DNA from: JAJPHW01 sp963799065 | GTDB taxonomy: Bacteria > Acidobacteriota > Terriglobia > Terriglobales > Acidobacteriaceae | Direction: 5' to 3' | DNA: 64,000 nucleotides | NCBI GenBank assembly: GCA_963799065.1 | Contig: CAWCVJ010000001.1 | Span: 2,356,001 to 2,420,000, forward strand | In this document: piece after piece, positions 7,881 through 17,228 of the stretch | How the letters are laid out: each line of letters begins with the position of its first letter | Position numbering within the stretch: position 1 is the stretch's first letter | Notes under the pieces: model-generated | What the model saw: the letters and a program-made list of their open reading frames with translations, nothing else | What the model was told of the DNA's origin: nothing | The model's database searches: none | Translations under genes and position numbers: made by a program

Positions 7881-9083
7881 ATGGCGTGGATCAAAAGGGT
7901 AGCGACGAGGGCAGCTTTGGCTGGCGGTTTAAGTGTTTGCTGCTGCTTTGCGCAATCCTCGCAACCCTCCGGCCCTTCCAGCGGTGCCCAGATCGGCTAC
8001 CAACCGGCGCCCGACGGCAACCAAAAGAAAACCCTTCTCCTGCGAGATTTCAACCCCACTTCGACGCTGCATGCATCGGTCCATGAAATCGATCGAGCCA
8101 AATTTTATGTGATCGACGTACACAGCCACGTCAACGACGCCGCTGGCATCGACGAACACATGCCACCCGAACGTGTGGTTGAAATCATGAATCGCACGAA
8201 CGTGAAGACCATCGTCATTTTGACCGGAATGTGGGGAGAAAAGCTGCAGCACGTGATCGATGAGATGGTGAAGCCCTATCCCGGACGCTTTATTGTGTTC
8301 TCTCAAATCGACTGGAGCAAGATCAACGATCCCAACTTCAGCCAGGAGATGGTTGGCCAGTTGGATGACGCGGTGGCCCGGGGAGCGCGCGGTTTGAAAG
8401 TTCTTAAAGACCTTGGGCTTGGCGTGCGCGACGCTTCGGGCAAACTCATCACCGTCGACGATCCGCGACTTGATCCGATCTGGGAGGAGTGTGGACGCCT
8501 GCACATTCCAGTGTCGATTCATGTCACCGACCCTGAAGCGTTTTTTCATCCAATCGACGCCACGAATGAGCGCTACGAAGAACTCACCGAGCATCCAGAC
8601 TGGAGCTTTTACGGTCCCTTGTATCCGTCGAAGGAGTCCGTTCTGGCGGCGCGCGACAGGGTTTTTGCGCGCCATCCGCACACTACATTTGTCGCGCTCC
8701 ACATGGCGAACTGGCCGGAAAATCTGGATTACGTTTCCAAGCTGCTCGATGAACATCCCAACGTGCAGGTGGAGTTCGGGGCCCGCGAGGCCGAACTTGG
8801 CCGTCAGCCGCGGCGCTCCCGGCAATTCTTTTTGAAATATCAGGACCGCATCATGTTCGGCACGGATAACGAAGTCACCGAAGAAATGTACCGCAACCAC
8901 TTTCGCTGGCTGGAGACCGACGATGAGTACTTCGATTACTGGGGATATCCCGGTCAGGGACGGTGGAAGATTTACGGCATGGCATTGCCCGATCCGGTTC
9001 TGGAAAAGATCTATCACTTGAACGCAGAACGGTTGTTCGCAGCCTTCGACCCCGCCGCATTGAAGTCCGCCCGGACGCGCTGA
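7881..9083 (+). CDS. Secreted amidohydrolase (TIM-barrel metal-dependent hydrolase)
   Basis: 400 aa with an N-terminal signal peptide (residues 1-25, Cys-rich end CCCFAQS). Amidohydrolase-2 features: the HxH motif DVHSHV near 78-83, SIHVTDPEAFF and VALHMANWPEN with further metal ligands, and FGTDNEV near the C-terminus carrying the conserved Asp. The family hydrolyses or decarboxylates small aromatic or amide substrates; the substrate here cannot be read. Standing alone on the plus strand, with a TATAGT-like -10 element about 40 nt upstream. Confidence 0.8.
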   Translation: MAWIKRVATRAALAGGLSVCCCFAQSSQPSGPSSGAQIGYQPAPDGNQKKTLLLRDFNPTSTLHASVHEIDRAKFYVIDVHSHVNDAAGIDEHMPPERVVEIMNRTNVKTIVILTGMWGEKLQHVIDEMVKPYPGRFIVFSQIDWSKINDPNFSQEMVGQLDDAVARGARGLKVLKDLGLGVRDASGKLITVDDPRLDPIWEECGRLHIPVSIHVTDPEAFFHPIDATNERYEELTEHPDWSFYGPLYPSKESVLAARDRVFARHPHTTFVALHMANWPENLDYVSKLLDEHPNVQVEFGAREAELGRQPRRSRQFFLKYQDRIMFGTDNEVTEEMYRNHFRWLETDDEYFDYWGYPGQGRWKIYGMALPDPVLEKIYHLNAERLFAAFDPAALKSARTR

Positions 9084-9160
9084 AGGCGCACGGCTCGTAG
9101 CATTGTAGTGCCGACGACCCGAGGTCCGCCAAAACCTCTTACTCCCACCGCAGGCGGGAT

Positions 9161-9703
9161 CTAATTCTGAGATGAGTTGGAGGTATTCTTGTTCGCCGAC
9201 TGCGCGGAAGCGGAAGGGGGCAACGAACTCGCCTGCGGGGGAGCGGGCGCGACCATCGCAGTGGACGGATTTAACAAGGGGTGCTGATCTGGTCCCAGTC
9301 CAAGTTTAATCAGCGCGCGCGAGTCGGGGACGACTTTGCTCTGCCATCCTTGATCCGCCTGGAACGTTTCCATGGCTTTCTGCGAATCGGCGTCCCATTG
9401 ACCCGTCGGCTTGCCGGAAAGATAATGCTCGCGAATCAGGGCCGTCTGGATATCCTGGGCACGCTGCGGATCGATCTTCTGTTGCCCCCGCGTCTTCCAA
9501 CTGGCTTTCCGGGACTTGCGGCCTTTGGCGACGTGTTTACCCGAAGTTTTCCTGGCTTTGCCCTTCGCAGACACAGAGTGATGCGAGGTGCTTCCCTTCC
9601 CTTTGGAGGGTCGTTGGGTGGGGGTCTGAGCCGCGACCGGGCTAACCGCAAATGCTAGAGCTGCGGCGACCGCCAAAACGCGAGTTTTATTGCCCTGTCC
9701 CAT
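9161..9703 (-). CDS. Secreted peptidoglycan-binding domain protein
   Basis: 180 aa from the ATG at 9703, which gives a standard signal peptide (LAVAAALAFAVSPVAAQ); ATG 9730 or TTG 9748 are alternatives. After a Lys/Ser-rich basic linker (about 25-75) comes a PG_binding_1-like helical domain (RAQDIQTALIREHYLSGKPTGQWDADSQKAMETFQ). The tail is Ser/Asn/Pro-rich. Probably periplasmic and attached to the cell wall; no catalytic domain. Confidence 0.75.
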   Translation of the reverse strand: MGQGNKTRVLAVAAALAFAVSPVAAQTPTQRPSKGKGSTSHHSVSAKGKARKTSGKHVAKGRKSRKASWKTRGQQKIDPQRAQDIQTALIREHYLSGKPTGQWDADSQKAMETFQADQGWQSKVVPDSRALIKLGLGPDQHPLLNPSTAMVAPAPPQASSLPPSASAQSANKNTSNSSQN

Positions 9704-9815
9704 TTCCTGAATTCGCTCTGAGCTAATCATCCTCGATTGACCGCCCAAATGCTAGTCCCCACGGTGCTCAATCCGCGATGACTTTGGTTAATTACCGCAG
9801 TCACCCACCCCTGTT

Positions 9816-11441
9816 TTATGGCAACGTTCCAGCCAGAAAGACGGTTCCATCCTGTCGTCCCGCGCCCCGCTGCCGCACCAGGAAGACGACGTCTTGGCCG
9901 CTTTTCAAAGCCGAGGTCACCCGGCTGAAGTCGTCCTCGGTGTTGACGGTTTGCTTGTTGATTTCCAGAATGACATCACCGCGACTTACCCCGATATCCT
10001 CGGCAAATGAGCCAGATTTCACATCCTGTACGATTACGCCTTTGCCCTCGGGGATGTCCAATTTGCTGGCCATATCGCTGGTAATCGCGCGCACGGTGAG
10101 GCCGAGCTTGCTTTCCTTCGGCCCTTCAGATCCGCTGTTTTCGTCATCGCCGCCGAGACGCGCCGCGAAGAGCTTTGCCCGATCGGCGACGGTTATGGTC
10201 GCGTCCTGCTTCTTGCCATTGCGGATGAAGCCGAGCACGACCTTGGAGCCCGGCTTGCGACTCGCGATATCGGCCACCAGTTCGTCTCCGGTCTTGACCG
10301 CTTTGCCGTCAACCGAAACAATCGTGTCGCCAACTTTCAGGCCGCCCTGCTCCGCCGGACTTCCCGCCACTACATCGGCGACGGTGATTCCCCCATTGCC
10401 GCTACCGTAGACGCGAGCGATGGCTGGGTTTTCTTCGGCCGCGAATTGAATGCCGATCGACCCACGAGCGACGCGGTGATCGGGCCCGATGAGCTGGTTG
10501 TACACTTGGGCAACAGTGTTTGAAGGCATCGCAAAACCTACGCCCGCGTAAGCATTGGTCTCAGTGAGAATTGCGGTATTGATGCCAATCACTTCGCCCG
10601 CGATGTTGACGAGCGGTCCGCCCGAGTTGCCTGGGTTGATGGCTGCATCCGTTTGGATAAAAGACTGGAACTGACGTCCGGGGACGATGTTGCGTCCCTT
10701 GGCGCTGACAATGCCTGCGGTCACGGTTTCCGAAAGCCCAAACGGACTACCCACCGCTAACACCCAGTCTCCCACCAGCATGCTGTCGGAGTTGCCTAGT
10801 TTGGCAGTCGGCAGGGCGTGATCGGATTCAATCTTGATCACTGCCAGATCGGTTTCCGAGTCCATGCCGACGAGCTTTGCGTCATGCTGAACCCCTGCTG
10901 GTTCGCCGTCAATCCGGACGCGAATGCGATCGGCCTTTTCGACCACATGGCGGTTAGTAACAATGTAGCCCTTCGCATCGACGATTACCCCCGAACCCAG
11001 AGAGCGCTCTTTCATCGGCGCACTGCCCGCCCCGCCTTGCCCGCCATTCTGTCCGCCGAAGAAGCGATCGAAGAAATCGTCGAAAGGATTCTGCCCCTCG
11101 TCGTCCTCCTGTCCGCCCCGCCGGCGATGGGGATTCTTAACCGTCGACTCGGTGTTGATGTTCACCACGCTGGGTTCAAGCTGCTTGGCGATCTGAGAAA
11201 ACTGGCTGGAAAGCTGCTGTGGCGAAGGCACAGTGAGAGGAGTCGCGTCCTGGCTTAGGCCTTTTTTTTCCTGGCCGCGCACGCTCTTGGAAATGACGGT
11301 CCCGATGAGAATGCCGACCGTGAGAGTGGCCAGAATAGTAAGACTGTAAGCCAGTCGATGAGATTTCAGACGCACCCAAAAACCGCTCTCTTGCGCAGCC
11401 ATAAGATCACTCTTCTCCGGATTTTGATGGGACTCGCTCAT
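9816..11441 (-). CDS. degP: DegP/HtrA-type periplasmic serine protease
   Basis: 541 aa from the ATG at 11441 (ATG 11402 is an alternative). A single membrane anchor lies at about 29-51. The trypsin-like domain shows the triad His165 (VTNRHVV), Asp198 (SETDLAV) and Ser273 (GNSGGPL). Two PDZ domains follow (GITVADVVAGSPAEQGGLKVGD and GVIVQDVKSGSFAEDIG). Insert of Gly/Asp/Arg residues at 105-140. Degrades or refolds damaged envelope proteins. Stands alone between a peptidoglycan-binding protein and an acyl-CoA dehydrogenase. Confidence 0.93.
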   Translation of the reverse strand: MSESHQNPEKSDLMAAQESGFWVRLKSHRLAYSLTILATLTVGILIGTVISKSVRGQEKKGLSQDATPLTVPSPQQLSSQFSQIAKQLEPSVVNINTESTVKNPHRRRGGQEDDEGQNPFDDFFDRFFGGQNGGQGGAGSAPMKERSLGSGVIVDAKGYIVTNRHVVEKADRIRVRIDGEPAGVQHDAKLVGMDSETDLAVIKIESDHALPTAKLGNSDSMLVGDWVLAVGSPFGLSETVTAGIVSAKGRNIVPGRQFQSFIQTDAAINPGNSGGPLVNIAGEVIGINTAILTETNAYAGVGFAMPSNTVAQVYNQLIGPDHRVARGSIGIQFAAEENPAIARVYGSGNGGITVADVVAGSPAEQGGLKVGDTIVSVDGKAVKTGDELVADIASRKPGSKVVLGFIRNGKKQDATITVADRAKLFAARLGGDDENSGSEGPKESKLGLTVRAITSDMASKLDIPEGKGVIVQDVKSGSFAEDIGVSRGDVILEINKQTVNTEDDFSRVTSALKSGQDVVFLVRQRGAGRQDGTVFLAGTLP

Positions 11442-11531
11442 TATAACCGCACATTTGGGCCGTGTTCGGCGAACATACATAAGGCCAGCCTCGCCTGCGG
11501 AAGCTGGCCCCACCCTCTACTTAGATGCGGC

Positions 11532-13334
11532 TTACGCCAATTCGTATTTGCCGCGCTCCATCATTTTGGCCGCGATCTGTTCCCGCAAAGCAATCTCATT
11601 AAAGGGATCATGCTTGACCAGCCGTCGCAGAATCGCTAGTTGAGTCCGCAGCATGTCGCCTTCGGCCACGGCGGCGATCACTTTCTTAGCCGAGGCTTCG
11701 ATCACCTCCATCGCTTTGGAGAGGTAAACCCGGGTCATGGCGACCGGTAACGAAGCAGCCGCCTCGCCTTTGGTCTCGGTGATTTTTTGAGCCCGCAATA
11801 CCGCGGATTCCATGGCGTACACCTGAATCGTGATATCCGCGATGGCGCCCATGATCTCCTGCTGATCCTGAATCGCCTGCATGTATTTCTGCGTGGCCGC
11901 CCCAGCCACAAATAGCCCCAGCTTCTTCGCCTGTGCCACCAACTGGCGCTCTTCCACGAGCTCGCCGTCGAAGTCTTCGCTTGCACTTGGTCCCGCTAAC
12001 ACCTCGTCCATCAATTTCTTGATCGCGGGCATCAACGGCAGTTGGCCGGACATCGCCCGCTTCAACAGAAATCCCGTGATGATCAGCCGGTTGATTTCAT
12101 TGGTGCCTTCGAAGATGCGGTTGATGCGGGCATCGCGATACGTGCGCTCTGCTGGATACTCTTCGACAAATCCGTAGCCTCCGTAAATTTGCACCATTTC
12201 ATCGGCGACGTCGTCCACCATCTCGGAACCCCAGACTTTGATGATCGAGCACTCGACCGCATATTCCTCAATCGCCTTCAAAGTGTCTTTCGCGGCGTCG
12301 GGACTCAACTTGTCCACCTCGTTCAATGCCTGGTCCATCATGCCCACTGTGCGGTAAACCAGCGCCTCGCCGGTATAGATTCCGACCGCCATGTTGGCAA
12401 TTTTTTCGCGCACCAAGCCGAAATCGGCAATGGTTTTCTGAAACGCCTTACGCTGCTTGGCATAAGCGATGGAGTGCTCCAACGCACCGCGTGCGCCGCC
12501 CACCGCCATCGCGCCCAACTTGAAGCGGCCAACGTTGAGAATGTTGAACGCGATCACGTGTCCCTTGCCGATTTGGCCCAGTAGATTTTCTACCGGAACC
12601 TGGCAGTCATTCAGAATGATGGGGCAAGTGGATGATCCGCGAATGCCCATCTTGTGTTCTTCCGAGCCAACGGAAAATCCCGAGAAGGTCCGTTCCACCA
12701 GAAACGCCGAAAATTTCTCGCCGTCGATTTTGGCGAATACGGTGAACAGATCGGCGAACCCTGCGTTGGTGATCCACATCTTCTCGCCATTCAGAACGTA
12801 ATGTTTGCCATCCTGGGAGAGCACCGCGCGAGTGCGGCAGTTCATCGCATCGGATCCAGAAGAGGACTCCGACAGCGCGTAAGCTCCCACTATTTCTCCT
12901 GCCGCCAGGCGCGGCAAATATTTTTTCTTCTGTTCTTCGGTGCCAAAGTAAACGATGGGCAGCGTGCCAATGCCGCTGTGCCCGCCCCACGTAGTGGCGA
13001 AGCCCGCGTATTTTGCGATGTGATCGGCGATTACCGCGGCAGTGACTTTGTCCATTTCCAAGCCACCGTAGGCTTCCGGAATCTCCACACCGCTCAGCCC
13101 CAAGTCGCCAGCCTTCTTCAGCAGAGCCCGACTGATGGAAAAATCCTTGTGCTCCATCTTCTCGATCTGGGGAAGAATCTCGTTGACCGCAAACTCTTCC
13201 GTCGTCTGGCCGATGAGCTTGTGCTGTTCGTTGAAATCCTCCGGGGTGAAAACTTCATCGCAGGTTCGCGATTCGAGCAAAAAAGACCCGCCTGCGATTC
13301 TGGATTGAGTGGGCGCTGCCGTAGTCGTAGCCAT
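11532..13334 (-). CDS. Acyl-CoA dehydrogenase with C-terminal extension
   Basis: 600 aa from the ATG at 13334 with GAGAGG 9 nt upstream. Typical FAD-dependent fold: ALSESSSGSDA and WITNAGFADLFTVFAKI in the middle beta domain, and the C-terminal helical domain with the catalytic-glutamate region RIFEGTNEINR. The additional 150 residues after it are as in the long VLCAD-like bacterial enzymes. Introduces the alpha-beta double bond in fatty acyl-CoA. No other beta-oxidation genes are adjacent. Confidence 0.92.
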   Translation of the reverse strand: MATTTAAPTQSRIAGGSFLLESRTCDEVFTPEDFNEQHKLIGQTTEEFAVNEILPQIEKMEHKDFSISRALLKKAGDLGLSGVEIPEAYGGLEMDKVTAAVIADHIAKYAGFATTWGGHSGIGTLPIVYFGTEEQKKKYLPRLAAGEIVGAYALSESSSGSDAMNCRTRAVLSQDGKHYVLNGEKMWITNAGFADLFTVFAKIDGEKFSAFLVERTFSGFSVGSEEHKMGIRGSSTCPIILNDCQVPVENLLGQIGKGHVIAFNILNVGRFKLGAMAVGGARGALEHSIAYAKQRKAFQKTIADFGLVREKIANMAVGIYTGEALVYRTVGMMDQALNEVDKLSPDAAKDTLKAIEEYAVECSIIKVWGSEMVDDVADEMVQIYGGYGFVEEYPAERTYRDARINRIFEGTNEINRLIITGFLLKRAMSGQLPLMPAIKKLMDEVLAGPSASEDFDGELVEERQLVAQAKKLGLFVAGAATQKYMQAIQDQQEIMGAIADITIQVYAMESAVLRAQKITETKGEAAASLPVAMTRVYLSKAMEVIEASAKKVIAAVAEGDMLRTQLAILRRLVKHDPFNEIALREQIAAKMMERGKYELA

Positions 13335-13427
13335 GTTGTAAGCCTCTCCCAACGGGAAGATAGAACGCAACCATGCAGTCTATATCCGCTTAAGAGGATT
13401 TACCACTATCGCCAGGCCATAGGCCTT

Positions 13428-14114
13428 TTAGCGGGTGGCGAGGCCGGTGGTCGTCTCTTTCGGCACACGGCTCGCATCCAACGTGATCTCGCGCTCGATG
13501 ACCATCTCAATACTGGTGCCCGCGTCCAGCCTCACATCGTTTCCCCGGGTTAAGAGGCCAATGGCCGTTCCCACAGCTCCCCCGACGCCTGCGCCGATAA
13601 GCGCGCCCTTGCCGCCATTGCTGAGGCCGCCCACCACAGCGCCGGTCCCTGCCGTCGAAGCCACCGTTCCCACTTTTTGTGCCGTCTGACTGTCGCCGCG
13701 GATCGTTCCTTCACCATCGTGCACGGACGTCTTGTCCACGCCGGCAGCATTGTCCACCGAGGCGGGAAGCAGCACCGTATAGCCGCTGGGATAAATCAGC
13801 GTCGTGAAATGCATTAACACTTCGGCGCGACCTTTAATCCTGCCCGCTCGCTTAATACTGCTAATGCGGCCCTGGACGTAAGTCCCAGCCGGAATCAGCA
13901 CACGCCCCTCCGCTACAAACGGGAACGAAGTTTGCGCATACACGCCATCGCCCTCGCGGCTGCCCTTCGTCGAAATTGCATTCTTCAGCGTCAGAGGAAC
14001 CTTCGTGCCGGAGGGAATGACCAGAGTGCTCTCGCTGGCAGCCATGACGGGCGCGGATTGCCCGAGCGAGCCCGTCGTCGCGGCCAACACAAACAGCGCC
14101 AAAACAGTTTTCAT
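13428..14114 (-). CDS. Secreted protein with glycine-zipper segment (TrbI/VirB10-like)
   Basis: 228 aa with a signal peptide (residues 1-25). The middle (LVIPSGTKVPLTLKNAISTKGSREGDGVYAQTSFPF, then RVLIPAGTYVQGRI) is the beta-type repeat seen in TrbI/VirB10-like envelope proteins. A Gly/Ala-rich zipper follows (GTGAVVGGLSNGGKGALIGAGVGGAVG), which may insert in a membrane. No secretion-system genes nearby, so probably a stand-alone envelope protein. Confidence 0.7.
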   Translation of the reverse strand: MKTVLALFVLAATTGSLGQSAPVMAASESTLVIPSGTKVPLTLKNAISTKGSREGDGVYAQTSFPFVAEGRVLIPAGTYVQGRISSIKRAGRIKGRAEVLMHFTTLIYPSGYTVLLPASVDNAAGVDKTSVHDGEGTIRGDSQTAQKVGTVASTAGTGAVVGGLSNGGKGALIGAGVGGAVGTAIGLLTRGNDVRLDAGTSIEMVIEREITLDASRVPKETTTGLATR

Positions 14115-14185
14115 AGGGTGTCCCTGCTATTAGGCCATCGGATGCACTGCCGGGATGAAAACGCTGCCCATAAAATAGGCAGCCC

Positions 14186-14467
14186 TCAAGATGTCGTCCG
14201 GCGCTTGAGCTGATTCTCACGAACGTTGCCCATGAATTGCGATTGCAATTTCTGCGCACAACTCTCGCCGCAAGCGTATAAAGCGCCCTGCTCCAGGGCC
14301 AGCTCATCATCCCACGGTGCCAGAGAAAAAATCGGCTGGCGGCCATTGTCAAAGGACGTCCAAAGCAGCCACCAGTGGTCCCGCGGATTCTTCATCACTC
14401 CGCAGTTCGGCCCCGAGCAACGAAAGAAGCCATCAAGTCGTAGCCTCGGTCTGGGATTGGCGCTCAT
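14186..14467 (-). CDS. Small hypothetical zinc-binding protein
   Basis: 93 aa from the ATG at 14467; an upstream extension to 14587 is possible. Contains two Cys pairs (FFRCSGPNCG and YACGESCAQK) around a Trp-rich region (HWWLLWTSFDNGRQPIFSLAPWDDELA), which probably form one zinc site. No signal peptide. A function cannot be assigned. Confidence 0.6.
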   Translation of the reverse strand: MSANPRPRLRLDGFFRCSGPNCGVMKNPRDHWWLLWTSFDNGRQPIFSLAPWDDELALEQGALYACGESCAQKLQSQFMGNVRENQLKRRTTS

Positions 14468-14659
14468 AAGGTCTATAGGCGACGAAAACCAGATCATCGC
14501 GCTTCGCACGCCATTGTATATGACACCAGACAAAGAAAACTGCAATAACTTCTTGCCTATCCGACACCGATCCAGAGGCTCTTGCAAACGAGTCGGTCGC
14601 AGCCCGGCTCAGAACCTGCACTTAAAATAAATTCACCGAAAACTTCCTGCGCGGCCGGG

Positions 14660-14718
14660 GAAGCGTGGGCCTTCAGACCCACGAAAAGCACCGAGATGGA
14701 CGGGCTTTAGCCCCCATG
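14660..14718. repeat. REP-like palindromic dispersed repeat (diverged copy)
   Basis: Contains AGCGTGGG-CCTTCAGA-CCCACG, then a segment ending GGGCTTTAGCCCC. It has the same layout as the better-preserved copies at 61.05 and 62.77 kb. Intergenic, non-coding. Confidence 0.5.
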
Positions 14719-14723
14719 GCAAC

Positions 14724-16994
14724 TCACTTGTAAATCAAATACTTCTGCCGGAGAAGTTGGAAAGCATTAATCGCGTCTTGCCAATCCTGCCCTATGCGGC
14801 GCGGCTCTTCGCCTTGCACAAGCGCATCGTAGACAGGCTGATTCGCCAGCAAATCAAGCATTTTCTCCATCTGAAACTGTTGCGGATAGAGTTTCGTCAG
14901 AGCTGCCGCCAGTTCAAACCCGAGCTCCGGCGCGTCGAGCGAATTACGCGCGGTCAGCAAAATGCTGACGCCATAACACGCCTGATTTGCGTACATATTG
15001 GAATCGGGAGTAAAACCAACGGGTACAAAGCGCACGCCCGAAATCTCCCGCGCATTTAAATATTGGGCTAACTCAGAAGCCTTAATCCAGGGCGCGCCCA
15101 CCAACTCGAACGGCGTTCCTGTCCCCCGCCCCACGGACACATTCGCGCCTTCAATCAACGCCACACCAGGGTACAGCGCTGCTTCGGTTACACTCCGCAA
15201 GTTCGGCGAAGGATTCACCCAGAGCAGCCCGGTCGAATCGTACCAATCGCCACGAAGCCAGCCTTCCATCGGAATCACGGTCAGCTTGGCGTTGATTTTT
15301 TTTTCGGTGTTGAACATCTTCGCCAACTCGCCCAGCGTCATACCGTGCCGCACCGGAACCGACCAGTAATTCGTAAAACTAGCGCGCAGGGCATCGGAAA
15401 TCGGCCCCTGCACAAACGACCCAGTAATTGGATTGGGCCGGTCGAGCACGACCACTTCGATTCCCGTCTGCGTCGCCGCTTCCAGAAAATATCCCAGCGT
15501 GGTTTCGTAAGTGTAGAAACGCGTCCCTGCATCCTGAATATCGATCACAACCGCATCCAGCTTCTTCAGCACGTCAACCGACGGACGCCGCGCCGCATCG
15601 CTGCCGCCGTACACACTATAAACGGGAACCCCCGTCGCAGCATCTTTGGAATTGCCGATCGCAGTCGTATCCAGCGTCCCCGTCACTCCATGCTCGGGAC
15701 TAAAAATTGCTTGCAAAGAAATTCCTGGCGCATGAGCCAGCACGTCAATCGTGCGTCTGCCCTGGCTATCGACTCCCGTCTGATTGGTCAGCAACCCGAT
15801 TCTCTTCGCCGCGCCCTTGCCCCGGAGCCCCTCGAATTGACTCGCCTCAAGCACGTCAATTCCTGTGCGCACCACCCCATTTCTTGCGGCCACGCGACGC
15901 GCAGCAGTCTGCGTCTCGTTGTATCCCGTGATGCTCACCCACTTCATCTCCTCTTGTTCGCTGCCAGTCAGAGACAAAGCCACGGTAACAGCCGTGGCAA
16001 ATTTCGCACGGAGGTCGATCACGTTCGCGCCACCACGAGGATGCACCGCGTTCGTCAGCAGAATGATAAAGGTCCGCGTCGTGGGGTCGATCCAAAGCGA
16101 AGTGCCGGTGAAACCGGTATGCCCATACGAACCAACCGGCAGCAGATCGCCGCGGTTGCTGGAAAATGCAGAATCAATATCCCAACCGAGACCGCGCAGT
16201 TCTTCCGCCGTGGGTGGTTGTTGCGGCGTAGTCATCTTCTCGATTGCAAGAGGAGAAAGGACACTGCTTCCCTCCAGAAGAGCGGACGCAAAACGCGCCA
16301 GATCGTCTGCGGTTCCGAACAGCCCGGCATGACCCGCTACGCCGCCCATGCGCCGCGCCGTAGGATCATGCACCACTCCGCGCAGCATCTTTCCATGTTC
16401 GTCGTATTCTGTGGGAGCAATATCGGAAACCCAATCCTGGGGCGGCAAGAAGCGCGTCCGCGACATGGCCAGCGGATCGAAAATATTCTTCCGACAGTAA
16501 TCCTCAAGCGCCATGCCCGAAACCCGCTCGATCAACTCGCCGAGCACGATGAAGTTAATGTCGCTGTAAACAAAACGCGCGCCTGGCGGGTGATCCGGCG
16601 CAACCTCCATCGCCATGCGATACGCGGTCTCGCGCCCCTCCCAGGGATGCGTGCGGTCAAGATCGGGAGGTAGTCCGGAGAAGTGCGTCAGCAACATGCG
16701 CACGGTAATGTCCTGCTTGCCGTTCTGCGAAAATTCCGGCAAATACTTCGCCACTGGATCGTTAAGCCGAACTTGGCCATTCTGTTCCAATTGCATGATT
16801 GCCGTGCTGGTTGCAATCACTTTGGTCAGCGAAGCGAGATCGAAGACCGTATCCACAGTCATGGGCTCGCGCTTGGGTTCGATGGCCCGATCTCCGAAAG
16901 CCTTGCGATAAACGGCCTGTCCGTCATGCCAGACCAGCGCGACGGCGCCGGGGGTCTGTCCGTCGCGAATGGCCTTTTGCAGCAAAGCGTCCAC
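14724..16994 (-). CDS. AmiE-like serine hydrolase fused to NamZ-type exo-N-acetylmuramidase (DUF1343)
   Basis: 756 aa as opened by GTG 16994. Residues about 1-340 are a beta-lactamase/AmiE-like serine hydrolase: SLTK (Ser55, Lys58), YSD, and HTGFTGTSLW as the HxG element. Residues about 380-756 are a DUF1343/NamZ domain: LLTNQTGVD, FSPEHGV, DIQDAGTRFYTYETT, VVLDRPNPITG and RHGMTLGELA. In Bacillus subtilis the separate AmiE and NamZ remove peptides and release MurNAc from wall fragments. Upstream of the GTG the frame continues as a clear signal peptide (THRIVFLLFFAVSANAQ), but without any standard start codon, so the true N-terminus lies about 30 codons further out. Divergent from the second AmiE-like gene and murQ. 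Confidence 0.85.
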   Translation of the reverse strand: MDALLQKAIRDGQTPGAVALVWHDGQAVYRKAFGDRAIEPKREPMTVDTVFDLASLTKVIATSTAIMQLEQNGQVRLNDPVAKYLPEFSQNGKQDITVRMLLTHFSGLPPDLDRTHPWEGRETAYRMAMEVAPDHPPGARFVYSDINFIVLGELIERVSGMALEDYCRKNIFDPLAMSRTRFLPPQDWVSDIAPTEYDEHGKMLRGVVHDPTARRMGGVAGHAGLFGTADDLARFASALLEGSSVLSPLAIEKMTTPQQPPTAEELRGLGWDIDSAFSSNRGDLLPVGSYGHTGFTGTSLWIDPTTRTFIILLTNAVHPRGGANVIDLRAKFATAVTVALSLTGSEQEEMKWVSITGYNETQTAARRVAARNGVVRTGIDVLEASQFEGLRGKGAAKRIGLLTNQTGVDSQGRRTIDVLAHAPGISLQAIFSPEHGVTGTLDTTAIGNSKDAATGVPVYSVYGGSDAARRPSVDVLKKLDAVVIDIQDAGTRFYTYETTLGYFLEAATQTGIEVVVLDRPNPITGSFVQGPISDALRASFTNYWSVPVRHGMTLGELAKMFNTEKKINAKLTVIPMEGWLRGDWYDSTGLLWVNPSPNLRSVTEAALYPGVALIEGANVSVGRGTGTPFELVGAPWIKASELAQYLNAREISGVRFVPVGFTPDSNMYANQACYGVSILLTARNSLDAPELGFELAAALTKLYPQQFQMEKMLDLLANQPVYDALVQGEEPRRIGQDWQDAINAFQLLRQKYLIYK

Positions 16995-17228
16995 GGAAGC
17001 GAAACGATCCGGAGGTGGCGCGTTTTGCGCATTCGCCGAAACCGCGAAAAATAGAAGAAATACGATTCGGTGAGTGAAACGGATGTGCGAGTTGGACTCT
17101 CTCAGCGGAATGATTCGACTCTACACAAATCGCAACGGTGTTCTCAACACACTTAGACATGGTGTACCGCATCAGGCAGCACACACTATGCGACCCTCAG
17201 TCCGAGCGGAGCCATCGTTCAGGCGTCG

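Noticed and set aside
7929..9017. 362-aa minus-strand ORF
   Set aside because: Antisense to the amidohydrolase, whose catalytic motifs and signal peptide are clear; no ribosome site.
12654..13553. 299-aa plus-strand ORF
   Set aside because: Antisense to the acyl-CoA dehydrogenase and the secreted protein next to it.
15345..16673. 442-aa plus-strand ORF
   Set aside because: Antisense shadow of the AmiE-NamZ fusion; its residue usage is unlike real proteins (very high Arg/His/Pro).
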